Virus record (IMG/VR): IMGVR_UViG_3300037349_000064
Location: 1 to 22,368 of that record
Reading direction: 5' to 3' (one strand)
DNA: 22,368 nucleotides
From: a virus
Shown here: positions 7,214-15,167 of the stretch, one piece after another
Layout: every line of letters starts with the position of its first letter
Position numbering within the stretch: the first letter of the stretch is position 1
Notes under the pieces: model-generated
Database searches by the model: none
Told to the model about the DNA's origin: nothing
Seen by the model: the letters and a program-made list of their open reading frames with translations, nothing else
Translations under genes and position numbers: made by a program

Positions 7214-9190
7214 CTATCCCGCGACCCAGGCCGAGCCGTTATAGAACACCGGGCAGTGGTTTGAGCCCGATCCCGTGACTGCCGAGCCGAACGTGCAGGC
7301 CGTCGCATCGGTCACATAAGCCTTATCACCATTGACAGGGGAAGGATCGGCCGTCGCCAAGCCCGAAACCGTAGTCGCCGTCGCGCGAAGGTAATTTCCT
7401 ACCACGTTAGTTGTGGACGTGATGCCGGGCGCGGCAAACGGAAGGTTCGAGGTGGTCGTTATGCCGTTGAGTGTGAGCCCCAGCACCCCTTGGCCATACA
7501 AGGTGAGGTTCGATCCCGATGGCGAATAGACTAGGTTGGCCCCGGATCCAGGCGACCATTGAAGCGCCTGCGCCGCGCCAAGAGTGACGCCGCCCGTAGT
7601 GGTGATCAAACCGCCGCAGCCAATGCTATACACGATGGCATTTGAGGAGTTGACCGCCGCGAAGGGGCCGGACGAGCAGGACGGGCCTTCCTTAACCTTG
7701 ATGTTGGCCGCGTTGTTCGTATCGGTCGGTAGCACGCCGACTTGCAGCAGCGCCGTGTTGATCGTGTTCTGGCCGAAGTCGTGGTTGAGCGTGGCTGTCG
7801 AGATGGCGTTCAGAGACAGCCAGTTGACCGCGCCAACGCCCGTGAACTCAGGGATGCCGCAGCCCACCGCGCCGGTCAGGCAGCCGGAACCCTCCGCATC
7901 CAGAACAACACCGTCAAACGCGGCTCCGGTGTTCAGGATCAGGTAGTTCGACGTGATCGAGAAAATGGTAGCATCCCAGATACCATTGTTGAGGAAGTTG
8001 TTCTTCGCGGCATTGTTCAGCCGGAAGGCGAAGGCGTAGTTGGTCACCTCGATCAGGTTGTCCGAGATGTCGTTGCCGACCGCCTCCCCCGTCGCTCCGT
8101 CCACGTCAAAGGCGGCGCCGTTGTAGTAGGCCAGCGAGCCGGTGAGCCCCCCAAAGGATGTCGTGTTGACCGCGACCGTCAGGGTGTTCGCATCGGTCGG
8201 GGTGGCCGTCTGCGACCCGTTCAAAGCGGCCCAGTTGCCGGTGCCGCCGATGAAGACAAGGTTGATCGGGACACCGATGGCGAAGCCGTGGCCCGTTACA
8301 GTGAGCGCGGTCGAGCTGGCGTTCGTCGCCGCCGACACCGATGCGGTCAGATTGGAACCGCTGGTGATCGACACATCGTTGTGGTGGACGAACAGATTGT
8401 TGGCGAACGATTGAAAGAACACCGCGCGCCGAATTTTGCTGAAATAGTTGTCCTGGATGAACCCAGCATAGCCCTGGTAGGGCGCCGTCAGGCTCCCACC
8501 AATTGAAGTTCCGGTGCCGCCGGCGATGATCGCGTCGTTGCAGGCCAGGCGCGCGGATGCCGTGCCGACAAAGGCGACATTGTGGATGACCGGAATGGTG
8601 TTCGTGACGAACAGGAACGGCGCGCAATCTGCGCCTCCGTCCTGGAGGTTGAGGTGGTCGATCTCCAGAACCCCGGCGCCGAGCGAGACAATCTTGCCGC
8701 CGGCCGAGTTGCTGCGCAGGTCCAGGCCAGACGGGGCCGTGACCGGAACGCCGGTGTTGTTGGAGTTGTAGCCGGTGCCCGTAATGCGGATATAGGACTG
8801 GGTCGGGCTTCCGGTGGCGCTATTTGGAAGCGTGATCTGTCCGTTGATGAGGCACATGGACGGCAGCATGATCACCCCACCACCGGCGGTGTTTACGGTC
8901 GTCAGCAGGGCGTTTAACGCCGCCGTATCGTCGGTAGTGTCGTCACACCGAAGTCCATTGCTGGTCGCCAGATATATCGGCAACACGCCAAATTCGGCGG
9001 CCACCTGACTGAGCGTGGCGCTTCTGGTCGTCCCGCCCTGCCACACGGCGAACTGATTTGACAGGCTGACAGACGACGCCGTGGGCAGGCTGCCGATGGT
9101 CTGCGCCTGAACGCTAGAGCAGATGCAGGCTGCAAGCACAGGCCCAGCGAACAGCAGCCACGCGGCGACCAGGACGATGATCTTTTTCAT
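7214..9190 (-). CDS. Tailspike-like beta-helix protein with lipoprotein-type signal (658 aa)
   Basis: The first 22 residues are a signal sequence (KKIIVLVAAWLLFAGPV core) ending in L19-A20-A21-C22, a perfect lipobox, so lipid attachment by signal peptidase II is possible alongside ordinary cleavage. Residues 31-68 repeat the fibre module of the neighbouring spike (IGSLPTASSVSLSNQFAVWQ, GGTTRSATLSQ). From about residue 80 the pectate-lyase-like motif RCDDTTDDTAALNALLTTVN and the beta-helix begin. Residues about 284-357 are an inserted small beta domain (ALTVTGHGFAIGVPINLVFI) like those found within many phage spikes. The last 38 residues (GDKAYVTDATACTFGSAVTG) are a common tail-protein end. 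Twelve cysteines were counted. GGGAGA is well placed before the ATG. Confidence 0.8.
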   Translation of the reverse strand: MKKIIVLVAAWLLFAGPVLAACICSSVQAQTIGSLPTASSVSLSNQFAVWQGGTTRSATLSQVAAEFGVLPIYLATSNGLRCDDTTDDTAALNALLTTVNTAGGGVIMLPSMCLINGQITLPNSATGSPTQSYIRITGTGYNSNNTGVPVTAPSGLDLRSNSAGGKIVSLGAGVLEIDHLNLQDGGADCAPFLFVTNTIPVIHNVAFVGTASARLACNDAIIAGGTGTSIGGSLTAPYQGYAGFIQDNYFSKIRRAVFFQSFANNLFVHHNDVSITSGSNLTASVSAATNASSTALTVTGHGFAIGVPINLVFIGGTGNWAALNGSQTATPTDANTLTVAVNTTSFGGLTGSLAYYNGAAFDVDGATGEAVGNDISDNLIEVTNYAFAFRLNNAAKNNFLNNGIWDATIFSITSNYLILNTGAAFDGVVLDAEGSGCLTGAVGCGIPEFTGVGAVNWLSLNAISTATLNHDFGQNTINTALLQVGVLPTDTNNAANIKVKEGPSCSSGPFAAVNSSNAIVYSIGCGGLITTTGGVTLGAAQALQWSPGSGANLVYSPSGSNLTLYGQGVLGLTLNGITTTSNLPFAAPGITSTTNVVGNYLRATATTVSGLATADPSPVNGDKAYVTDATACTFGSAVTGSGSNHCPVFYNGSAWVAG

Positions 9191-9239
9191 GGTTCGTCTC
9201 CCGCGACGACGCTATCAGCAAAGCCTGGATCGTGCAAAA

Positions 9240-11162
9240 TCACTGCCATCCCCGACAAGAGTATTGCAGCGTTACGCCTGCCGTCAGGGCCGCGCCATAG
9301 GTGAAGGTTGTCGTCGTGGTGGTGAAAGTGTTGGCGTTGCCGCCCATCCCTGAAGACACCAGGTGCGTTGAACAAACTGGCGTTTGGCCCCATGCGGTGT
9401 GGAAGGTCATAACCGCGGTCGAGGACATGCCAGTGCCGATTGTAATGGTTCCGACGTTGTCGTTCCCGCTGATCGACGCCCCGCTACCCCACCCGGAGGT
9501 CAGCACTGGCGCTGTGCCCTCGTCCTCTTCGTGAATAGCGAATCCAGCGGAGGTGGCGCCGAGGCCGCAAAACAGCGCCACTCCAGCAAAGTTGTTCAGG
9601 CACGCCTCGCCCCCCGACGTAACGGGGGTGAGGTAAGACACATTGGCGGCGCTCACACCAACGGCGCAAACAGGGGAGCCGCTCCCTGAAGGAATCCACG
9701 CAAAGCAGGTGTTGTTGGGGGAGTTCAGAATCCCTCCCGTGCCGACCAGAGTCACCCCGTTTGGGGCGATCACTGTTCCAAGCGCGATGGGGCCTGGCGC
9801 GCACGCGGCCTGGGCCGTCTGTATGTTGGAATCAACCGTCGTCGTCTGATTGGAGCCGAAGTAAAGGTTGCTGCTCCCCAGCGCCACGCAGCCCAGATGA
9901 GTTGACCCATCTGCCGCGACACCCTCGGTGTAGTTATTGTCGAAGGTCGATCCGGTGACCGTGATGTCGCCGATCACGTCACTGTTGGCGATGGCGCTCT
10001 GCGCGACATAGATGCCGGCGCCGCCCTGCGTCGCGTTCCCATTGGCGACAAAGCGATCCCCACTCACCACCACGTTCTGCACGGGATAACCCGCAGAGGA
10101 AAATCCGCTGCTCGTAAGGTAATCAATAAGAATCCCGAATCCTTTGACCGCACTTGTTCCGGGGTTGGCCAGCCAATAATTAGTGGAGAAGACGTAATTA
10201 GTACCCGTCGCAAGGAACGCGCCGACGTTAAAGTTCGAGGCCTTGACGTTCTTAATCGTTACCCCTGACGTTGAGGCGAAGCTTACCCCGCTTCGGTTCT
10301 GCGCGCTGTTGACGGTGTCGACGACCACCGAGAGGCATTTGTCCCCCACTCCCGTTGTGCCGTTAGTACCAATCCCGCTAGCGATCACGTTCTCAAACGT
10401 AATCTGCTGCATATAGGCCCCGTCGAAGCATTGGCCCGCCGCATCTATAACGATGTTTGAGTACAGGCCATTCACAATCCAATCTGCGTCAAACGGAGAG
10501 CCCTCCCCGCCAAAATTGCCCGTGAAATGCAGGTCGCGATAGAGGAAGTTCATGTCGCTCGTGGACGCAATGCCAACGTTCTCCTGGCCCGAGGTCAGCC
10601 CGGCGCGAGTGCCCTGGATGGTCAATCCTAGCACCGAGAAGTTGGTGTCGGTGTCAAACTGGAACGCGCTCGACAGGGCGATGGAATTGTCGACGACGAT
10701 CGTCGCTCCGTAGCCCTGGATGCTGAAGTTTGTCTTCCCCTGCCACAGCACTGCGGAGTTGTTCTGCGCACAGCAAGGCGCCGTGACGGTGGACGCGAAG
10801 CGATAGGTTCCTGGAGGGACTAGCAGGACTTCATTGCTTGCAACCGCCGCGCGAAAGACAGGTGCGCTGTCGGTGACGCCCGTAGGGTCAGCCCCGAGCG
10901 CAACCACATTCACGGGGACCTGAGCTGCATTGGAGGGTGTGTAGCCCAGGATCGACTTGATCTGTGCCGATGTCAGAGTGCCGATCGAATAGGCCGAGGC
11001 CTGAGTCGATGAACACTTTCGCGTGGTGCCGCTTTGCGAGCACGCATACAAATCCGTGCCGTTCACGCCGGACGCGGCCGGCAGATTGGGGATGATCTGA
11101 CTGAATACCGGTCCAGCCAAGAGCACCACAATGGCCGCTAGAATAGTGCTACGCCACGCCAT
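9240..11162 (-). CDS. Tailspike-like beta-helix protein with signal peptide (640 aa)
   Basis: Residues 1-21 (RSTILAAIVVLLAGPVFS core) form a signal peptide with a VFS cleavage site. Residues 22-60 hold a fibre N-terminal module (IIPNLPAASGVNGTDLYACS, SGTTRKCSST). From about residue 85 the pectate-lyase-superfamily entry motif appears (VVALGADPTGVTDSAPVFRA, then VLLVPPGTYRF), followed by a long right-handed beta-helix. The C-terminal 75 residues (VGTITIGTGMSSTAVMTFHT, TFTYGAALTAGVTLQY) form a separate beta-sandwich seen at the ends of phage tail proteins. Such spikes bind or degrade surface polysaccharide. No catalytic residues could be assigned. Fourteen cysteines were counted. GGAGA lies 5 nt before the ATG, which is inside the end of the small gene upstream. 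Confidence 0.8.
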   Translation of the reverse strand: MAWRSTILAAIVVLLAGPVFSQIIPNLPAASGVNGTDLYACSQSGTTRKCSSTQASAYSIGTLTSAQIKSILGYTPSNAAQVPVNVVALGADPTGVTDSAPVFRAAVASNEVLLVPPGTYRFASTVTAPCCAQNNSAVLWQGKTNFSIQGYGATIVVDNSIALSSAFQFDTDTNFSVLGLTIQGTRAGLTSGQENVGIASTSDMNFLYRDLHFTGNFGGEGSPFDADWIVNGLYSNIVIDAAGQCFDGAYMQQITFENVIASGIGTNGTTGVGDKCLSVVVDTVNSAQNRSGVSFASTSGVTIKNVKASNFNVGAFLATGTNYVFSTNYWLANPGTSAVKGFGILIDYLTSSGFSSAGYPVQNVVVSGDRFVANGNATQGGAGIYVAQSAIANSDVIGDITVTGSTFDNNYTEGVAADGSTHLGCVALGSSNLYFGSNQTTTVDSNIQTAQAACAPGPIALGTVIAPNGVTLVGTGGILNSPNNTCFAWIPSGSGSPVCAVGVSAANVSYLTPVTSGGEACLNNFAGVALFCGLGATSAGFAIHEEDEGTAPVLTSGWGSGASISGNDNVGTITIGTGMSSTAVMTFHTAWGQTPVCSTHLVSSGMGGNANTFTTTTTTFTYGAALTAGVTLQYSCRGWQ

Positions 11163-11380
11163 GCGTTCTCCGAATAGTTGTACAGCCGATAAACGCCCAG
11201 AACAGTGTCGTAATAAAGGTTGTACAGAGTAGGATCCGGTGCGGCGGCCAATTGTGGAATGGCGGTGAAATTAGACGCCCCTAAGAACAGGGCCAACAGG
11301 AAGTTGAAATTGGTCATGACTTGCGTGGCGTCGGCGTCATCGCCATTCGCCAAGTCTTGTGGAAGTACGGGGGTGGCCAT
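11138..11380 (-). CDS. Small fibre-base-like protein (80 aa)
   Basis: This short protein repeats the mature N-terminal motif of the gene before it: LANGDDADATQVMTNFNFLLALF here against LVNGQLADANQVMSDFNNVRNCF there. It then ends with NLYYDTVLGVYRLYNYSENAW. It has no signal peptide and no cysteine, unlike its neighbours. It could be a minimal virion-attachment or fibre-docking module that acts with the neighbouring spike, or a degraded fibre that has lost its shaft. The start overlaps the preceding stop by one base (TGATG), and its end overlaps the next gene by 25 bases, so it is embedded in the fibre operon. No function can be assigned from the sequence beyond the shared motif. Confidence 0.72.
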   Translation of the reverse strand: MATPVLPQDLANGDDADATQVMTNFNFLLALFLGASNFTAIPQLAAAPDPTLYNLYYDTVLGVYRLYNYSENAWRGVALF

Positions 11381-12231
11381 CAGTCACCAATGACCATGTA
11401 GTAGAATGCGCCTGAACCGTTTGAGTTGTTCTTCACGGTGATTTGGGTCGTACTGATCGCGGTAACCACGTCGTGTAACTGACCGCCTGACCCAAAGGCG
11501 CTGGAGGGTGTGATCGTGGCGCTCAGGGCCGCGGTTGGAAAGGTGCAGCCGAAAGTAGCGGTGGTGCTGCTATTGCCGGCCACCGAAGCTGTCACGCCGA
11601 AGGCCAGCACCAGGCCACCGGGAAGAGAGGCGCAGCCAGGGTTGGCGTTGACCGTGAGCACCGTCAGGGATGCCGGGGTGACGGCGTGCGTGGTGTCCGT
11701 GCCGGTAGCGACCTGGGCAGCCGTAGCCAGGGTGGTCGGCCCTTGGACGGACGTGCTGGCGGCTGGGCTGGCGATCACCGTCGTCGCAAGGCCCTTGGCG
11801 TTCACGGTCACGGTAGCGTTGGCATAGGTTCCTGGCGAGGCGTTGACCGTCGCCAGTGTGCCGGCGCCGGTCACATTCGCGCCGGTGAAGGTCGGTGACG
11901 TGTAGGTCAGGTCGCCAGTGATCCCGATCGTGCCGCCAGGGGTCAGGGCGCCCGCCGTAGCCCCGCCGGCCGTCGTCGAGCCTGTACCGCCCTGCGCGAC
12001 ACTCAGGGGCGTCGTAAGGCCGTTCAGGGACGTGATGTCGCTATTGGCGTTGTTTGCCGCGCCATTGTTGATGAAGCAGTTTCGGACGTTGTTGAAGTCC
12101 GACATCACCTGGTTGGCGTCGGCGAGCTGGCCGTTAACCAAGGTATAGGGATAGGCAGGGCAGGACCCGGCGAAGGCCGGCGCCGCGACGGCGCCCAGCA
12201 GCAAGGCCAGTGTGAAGATCAAACGCCTCAT
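11380..12231 (-). CDS. Tail-fibre-like protein with N-terminal signal peptide (283 aa)
   Basis: The first 21 residues, MRRLIFTLALLLGAVAAPAFA, form a textbook Sec signal: two arginines, a hydrophobic core and an AFA cleavage site before GSC. The mature part starts with the phage fibre motif LVNGQLADANQVMSDFNNV, followed by LTTPLSVAQGGTGSTTAGG, a linker very common in tail fibres. A long Thr/Ala/Gly-rich shaft continues to a C-terminal domain (TQITVKNNSNGSGAFYYMVI) resembling the gp53-like fibre tip ending in F-Y-x-x-IG. Four cysteines are present, an even number. The ATG overlaps the nozzle stop (ATGA), so it is translated together with the tail genes. A fibre identity is likely; the signal peptide is unexpected for a virion part. 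Confidence 0.78.
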   Translation of the reverse strand: MRRLIFTLALLLGAVAAPAFAGSCPAYPYTLVNGQLADANQVMSDFNNVRNCFINNGAANNANSDITSLNGLTTPLSVAQGGTGSTTAGGATAGALTPGGTIGITGDLTYTSPTFTGANVTGAGTLATVNASPGTYANATVTVNAKGLATTVIASPAASTSVQGPTTLATAAQVATGTDTTHAVTPASLTVLTVNANPGCASLPGGLVLAFGVTASVAGNSSTTATFGCTFPTAALSATITPSSAFGSGGQLHDVVTAISTTQITVKNNSNGSGAFYYMVIGD

Positions 12232-14381
12232 GCCGTGAGCCCCTGAAGCTGGTAGCCGGTGATCTGGTAGCGCATATAGACGTTCCCGATGGCCTGGCCT
12301 GGCGATGCAGTCCCCGTCACCTGGAGCGACATCTGCTTGAAGACGATCGGATCATCCCACGGAATCCGGTATTGCACAAACGAGCCTTGCACCGAACCCC
12401 AGTAGAAGGCGCCCCAATTCACGCCGCCCCAATCACTGCCGCCGGCCGCTCCGCCTCCATACCAGTTAGCCCGGCCCCATTTGAATTGCCCCCAGATCGT
12501 CGGCTTCGGTGTGAAGGCGCTGATGTAGACCGTGTCGAGAGTATTGCCGAACTCGTCATTAGCCACGACTCGAACAGGGTCAGTCGCCGCCAGGGCCATG
12601 GCGATGGTCGCCTCGGTCACTTGATTCATCGCCATATCTTGGTTGTCGGGCAACAGCGACGTCTCATAGACCCATTCGATGGGGTTGCCGTTCTCAATAT
12701 AGATGGTGGAGTTGATTGGGTCTGGTACAGATTGCCACAGCGCAGCGTTGATACCGACACCTACGCCAATAAAACAAGACAGTGCGTCGCATCCCTCAAG
12801 CAACGTATGTGGAAACGTGTGGGGCCCGTTCCACGACGTGGGGTCGAAGTCATACCAATACTCTTGAAACGGCTGGCCGTTGACTGCCGCGTTCTGAACA
12901 GTGACCCTGAAAGTGTTCTGGGCGAACGCCGCGCACATGCGCGAGGGATACAGGGCATTGGCGAAGGGCACGTAGACGCCCTTGCCGTCCGGACCGATCG
13001 GATCGCTTAAAGTGCCCGACAGGCCCAGAATACGAAAGCCATCCGGGGCGATGAAACCGATCCCCAGCGGCATGGGGCAGAGGGTGTTGGGCGCCAAGGT
13101 TCCGACCGACCCGTTGACGACACTCAAGGCGAGGTTCGATGTCGCCTGGTCGCCGGTGATCTGATAGAAGGCGCCGGCGCCTTTGAAGACGACCAGGGCC
13201 TGAAGCGAGCCGCCAGTGACCTGGTTGGTCAGAGGCAAACCACACGCTGCCGTAGTCGGAGTGTTATCACCGACCGTCAAAGCCTGTGATGCAAAGCTGA
13301 TCTGCGTCGGGTTAAGCGAATCGGAAAACACGGCGTAATTCTGCACGCCATAGTAGGCGCGACCGTTGAACTGCGCCACCCATGCCGGCACGGAAGATAG
13401 CGGATTGGTGTTGGTGTTACCAGCGCCCCAGAGCGGGTTGCTGGGACTGCCGCCGGTGATGGCCAGGGCGACGTTGGTAGTGGTTGCCGTGGCGTTTACC
13501 GAGATCGTGATCGTGCCGCCGCCGCTGACGTCCAGGGCTTCGGGCGTAACCCCATCCCCGGATATGGCTGGCAGAGACATGGTGATCTGTGACGAACTGT
13601 CGACGCTCAGAATCGCCGCGCCAGTGGCCGGCCCGACGCCGGTCACAGTCATGCCGACCTCGAAGCCAGCCGTTGAAGGGATGGACGTGACAACCGCCGA
13701 TGTGGCGGTGTAGACACCCGTTGTCTCCTTGCTGAAAACCCCGTTGGCGGCGCTGATGACCCTGGCGCCCGCCGGAATGCCGGCGCCTGTGATGAGCTGG
13801 CCGGGCTGCACACCGCTCAGGATCGGCGCCGACGTGCCGCCAGGGGTTTGAATGCTGCGGATGACCGGGGAGCCGTTGGTGGTGTTCCCCAATAGTGCCG
13901 CCTCGTCATAGGACGAGATGTCGAACCAGCCGATGTAGGGGCCGGCGCCGCCAGGGAAACCTGGATGTGTCACCACCAAGCGACTCGGGAAAGATGCTAT
14001 GGTCGGCGGGGTCCAGTCGCCGATTGTGGGCTGTGTCGTCGGGCAATTAGCCGCGGTGACGCCCGAGATTGGCACGTCCTCGCCGGTGACAAGGTTCATG
14101 CAGAAAGGTTCGTCCTTGCCGGGGAATCTGCTGGACGGGACCATGCCCCAGACCAGCGTTCCGACCACCAGCAAGGCGCTGGGTATCAAAGCCTGGTTGA
14201 AGGCCGCGAAGTTATAGACCTGCTGCTCGGCCGGCCGGGGGACGTAGATGTTCGCTGAATGTGGTGCGCAGACCAGGTTGGTCAGGGCCTTCATCGACCC
14301 GGCCATGGCGTTCGTGCCGTCGAGCGAGTCGGTCACGCCCTTTGGGCGAAAGGTGAGGGGCCTAGACTTGCGGAGGGGCAT
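12228..14381 (-). CDS. Tail nozzle / hub-like protein (717 aa)
   Basis: This large beta-rich protein follows the adaptor, the position of the tail tube tip (T7 gp12 or P22 gp10-like proteins, built on a beta-propeller). It has no signal peptide. The N-terminus (NAMAGSMKALTNLVCAPHSA, YNFAAFNQALIPSALLVVGT) and the middle (PAWVAQFNGRAYYGVQNYAV, ALVVFKGAGAFYQITGDQAT, CPMPLGIGFIAPDGFRILGL) repeat the blade-like pattern of surface reading, value and label strands typical of these proteins. Residues about 175-300 carry two Gly/Thr-rich Ig-like inserts (GQLITGAGIPAGARVISA and AGFEVGMTVTGVGPATGAAI). Near the C-terminus, residues 630-663 hold six tryptophans in WGxxx units. The start ATG at 14381 has AGGAC upstream. 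The gene ends in an ATGA overlap with the first fibre gene. Confidence 0.72.
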   Translation of the reverse strand: MPLRKSRPLTFRPKGVTDSLDGTNAMAGSMKALTNLVCAPHSANIYVPRPAEQQVYNFAAFNQALIPSALLVVGTLVWGMVPSSRFPGKDEPFCMNLVTGEDVPISGVTAANCPTTQPTIGDWTPPTIASFPSRLVVTHPGFPGGAGPYIGWFDISSYDEAALLGNTTNGSPVIRSIQTPGGTSAPILSGVQPGQLITGAGIPAGARVISAANGVFSKETTGVYTATSAVVTSIPSTAGFEVGMTVTGVGPATGAAILSVDSSSQITMSLPAISGDGVTPEALDVSGGGTITISVNATATTTNVALAITGGSPSNPLWGAGNTNTNPLSSVPAWVAQFNGRAYYGVQNYAVFSDSLNPTQISFASQALTVGDNTPTTAACGLPLTNQVTGGSLQALVVFKGAGAFYQITGDQATSNLALSVVNGSVGTLAPNTLCPMPLGIGFIAPDGFRILGLSGTLSDPIGPDGKGVYVPFANALYPSRMCAAFAQNTFRVTVQNAAVNGQPFQEYWYDFDPTSWNGPHTFPHTLLEGCDALSCFIGVGVGINAALWQSVPDPINSTIYIENGNPIEWVYETSLLPDNQDMAMNQVTEATIAMALAATDPVRVVANDEFGNTLDTVYISAFTPKPTIWGQFKWGRANWYGGGAAGGSDWGGVNWGAFYWGSVQGSFVQYRIPWDDPIVFKQMSLQVTGTASPGQAIGNVYMRYQITGYQLQGLTA
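12393..12494 (-). repeat. Trp-Gly pentapeptide repeats in the nozzle gene
   Basis: Codons 630-663 of the nozzle-like gene read WGQFK WGRAN WYGGG, then a short Gly/Ala/Ser spacer, then WGGVN WGAFY WGS. Tryptophans are spaced 5, 5, 11, 5 and 5 residues apart, so the repeat is nearly symmetric about the spacer. The pattern is directly visible; its structural role is unknown. Confidence 0.7.
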
Positions 14382-14384
14382 GGA

Positions 14385-15164
14385 TTAGGTCCTGTCCGGG
14401 GCCCACCCGACAGATTTTGTATTCGGCAGTCCGCTGATGCTCGATCCAAAATACCGGCGATCCAACTTGGCCGTCTGAGCGCGGTTGGTCTTATTGTCCT
14501 TCATGATGAGATACTTGCGCAGGATGCCTTCTGCACCGAATGGCCCGTCGCCCAGAAACTCTTTCCACCGCTCATCGTCGGTCAGGCGCATCATCTCACC
14601 GGCCACGCGGTTGATCAGGTAGTTGGAGTTGGGGAACCACGGCACGAGCGAACTGGTCTCGGGCGTGACGATCTGCGGCATGAGCTTTTGATAGCGCACC
14701 GTGCAAGGATAGGCGCCGCTGGGCGGGGCATAGACGTAGGCCACGGCGTTCGTGCCGACGACACCTTCCTGGGTCGCATCGGCGAGCGAGACGTCGGTGG
14801 CGAACCAATAGGGGTAGGACTGCAACCCGGCCTGCTGGACCGCCATGTCGAACTCGGACAGATCCAGCGGGATCAGCGGGTAGGGCACGCCCTGGTTGGT
14901 CCACCAGACCGACTCAGGGCCACAGCAGCGCAGGAAGTCGGACGGCAAGGGGTAGGGACCGGACCCGTAGATGCTGTTGCCAATGAGTGAGGTCAGGCCA
15001 GGGTCGAAGTTGAAATAGTAGGTTCCGGCCGCGACCTCGAAGTCATAGCTGGTGCACAACTCTTCGAGAACGGTGTTCAGCACCCGTCCCGCCTTGGCGA
15101 CCCCGCCGGGGAGTTTGGCGATGGCCGCCGCGTCCCGGCATATGACCTGAGCGGATTGGGGCAA
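14385..15164 (-). CDS. Head-tail adaptor (tail tubular / gp4-like connector) protein
   Basis: The 259-aa product sits between capsid-block genes and the nozzle-like gene, where podoviruses encode the ring that extends the portal. The N-terminus is helical (ICRDAAAIAKLPGGVAKAGR, VLNTVLEELCTSYDFEVAAG). The middle is rich in aromatic residues and proline (SGPYPLPSDFLRCCGPESVW, then AVQQAGLQSYPYWFATDVSL), and a C-terminal helix and tail follow (LINRVAGEMMRLTDDERWKE, LDRRYFGSSISGLPNTKSVG). This arrangement fits phage adaptor or tail-accessory proteins of the T7 gp11 or P22 gp4 kind, though I cannot align it precisely. The start is TTG at 15164; no ATG or GTG is in frame nearby, and GGGGTAGG lies just upstream, overlapping the previous stop. 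Confidence 0.72.
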   Translation of the reverse strand: MPQSAQVICRDAAAIAKLPGGVAKAGRVLNTVLEELCTSYDFEVAAGTYYFNFDPGLTSLIGNSIYGSGPYPLPSDFLRCCGPESVWWTNQGVPYPLIPLDLSEFDMAVQQAGLQSYPYWFATDVSLADATQEGVVGTNAVAYVYAPPSGAYPCTVRYQKLMPQIVTPETSSLVPWFPNSNYLINRVAGEMMRLTDDERWKEFLGDGPFGAEGILRKYLIMKDNKTNRAQTAKLDRRYFGSSISGLPNTKSVGWAPDRT

Positions 15165-15167
15165 CGC

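Noticed and set aside
7204-7308. Upstream extension of the 319-aa gene to a Met at 7308
   Set aside because: It would overlap the end of the spike gene by 95 bases and place an Arg-rich stretch before a clear signal peptide; the Met at 7203 has a ribosome site.
9191-9239. Promoter-like TTGCAC, 17-nt spacer, TAGCGT ahead of the 658-aa spike
   Set aside because: Both boxes match poorly and the gap is only 49 bases; it is not distinguishable from chance.
5633-12231. Diversity-generating retroelement target in the fibre genes
   Set aside because: No template repeat, reverse transcriptase or adenine-biased variable repeat pair was seen in the window.
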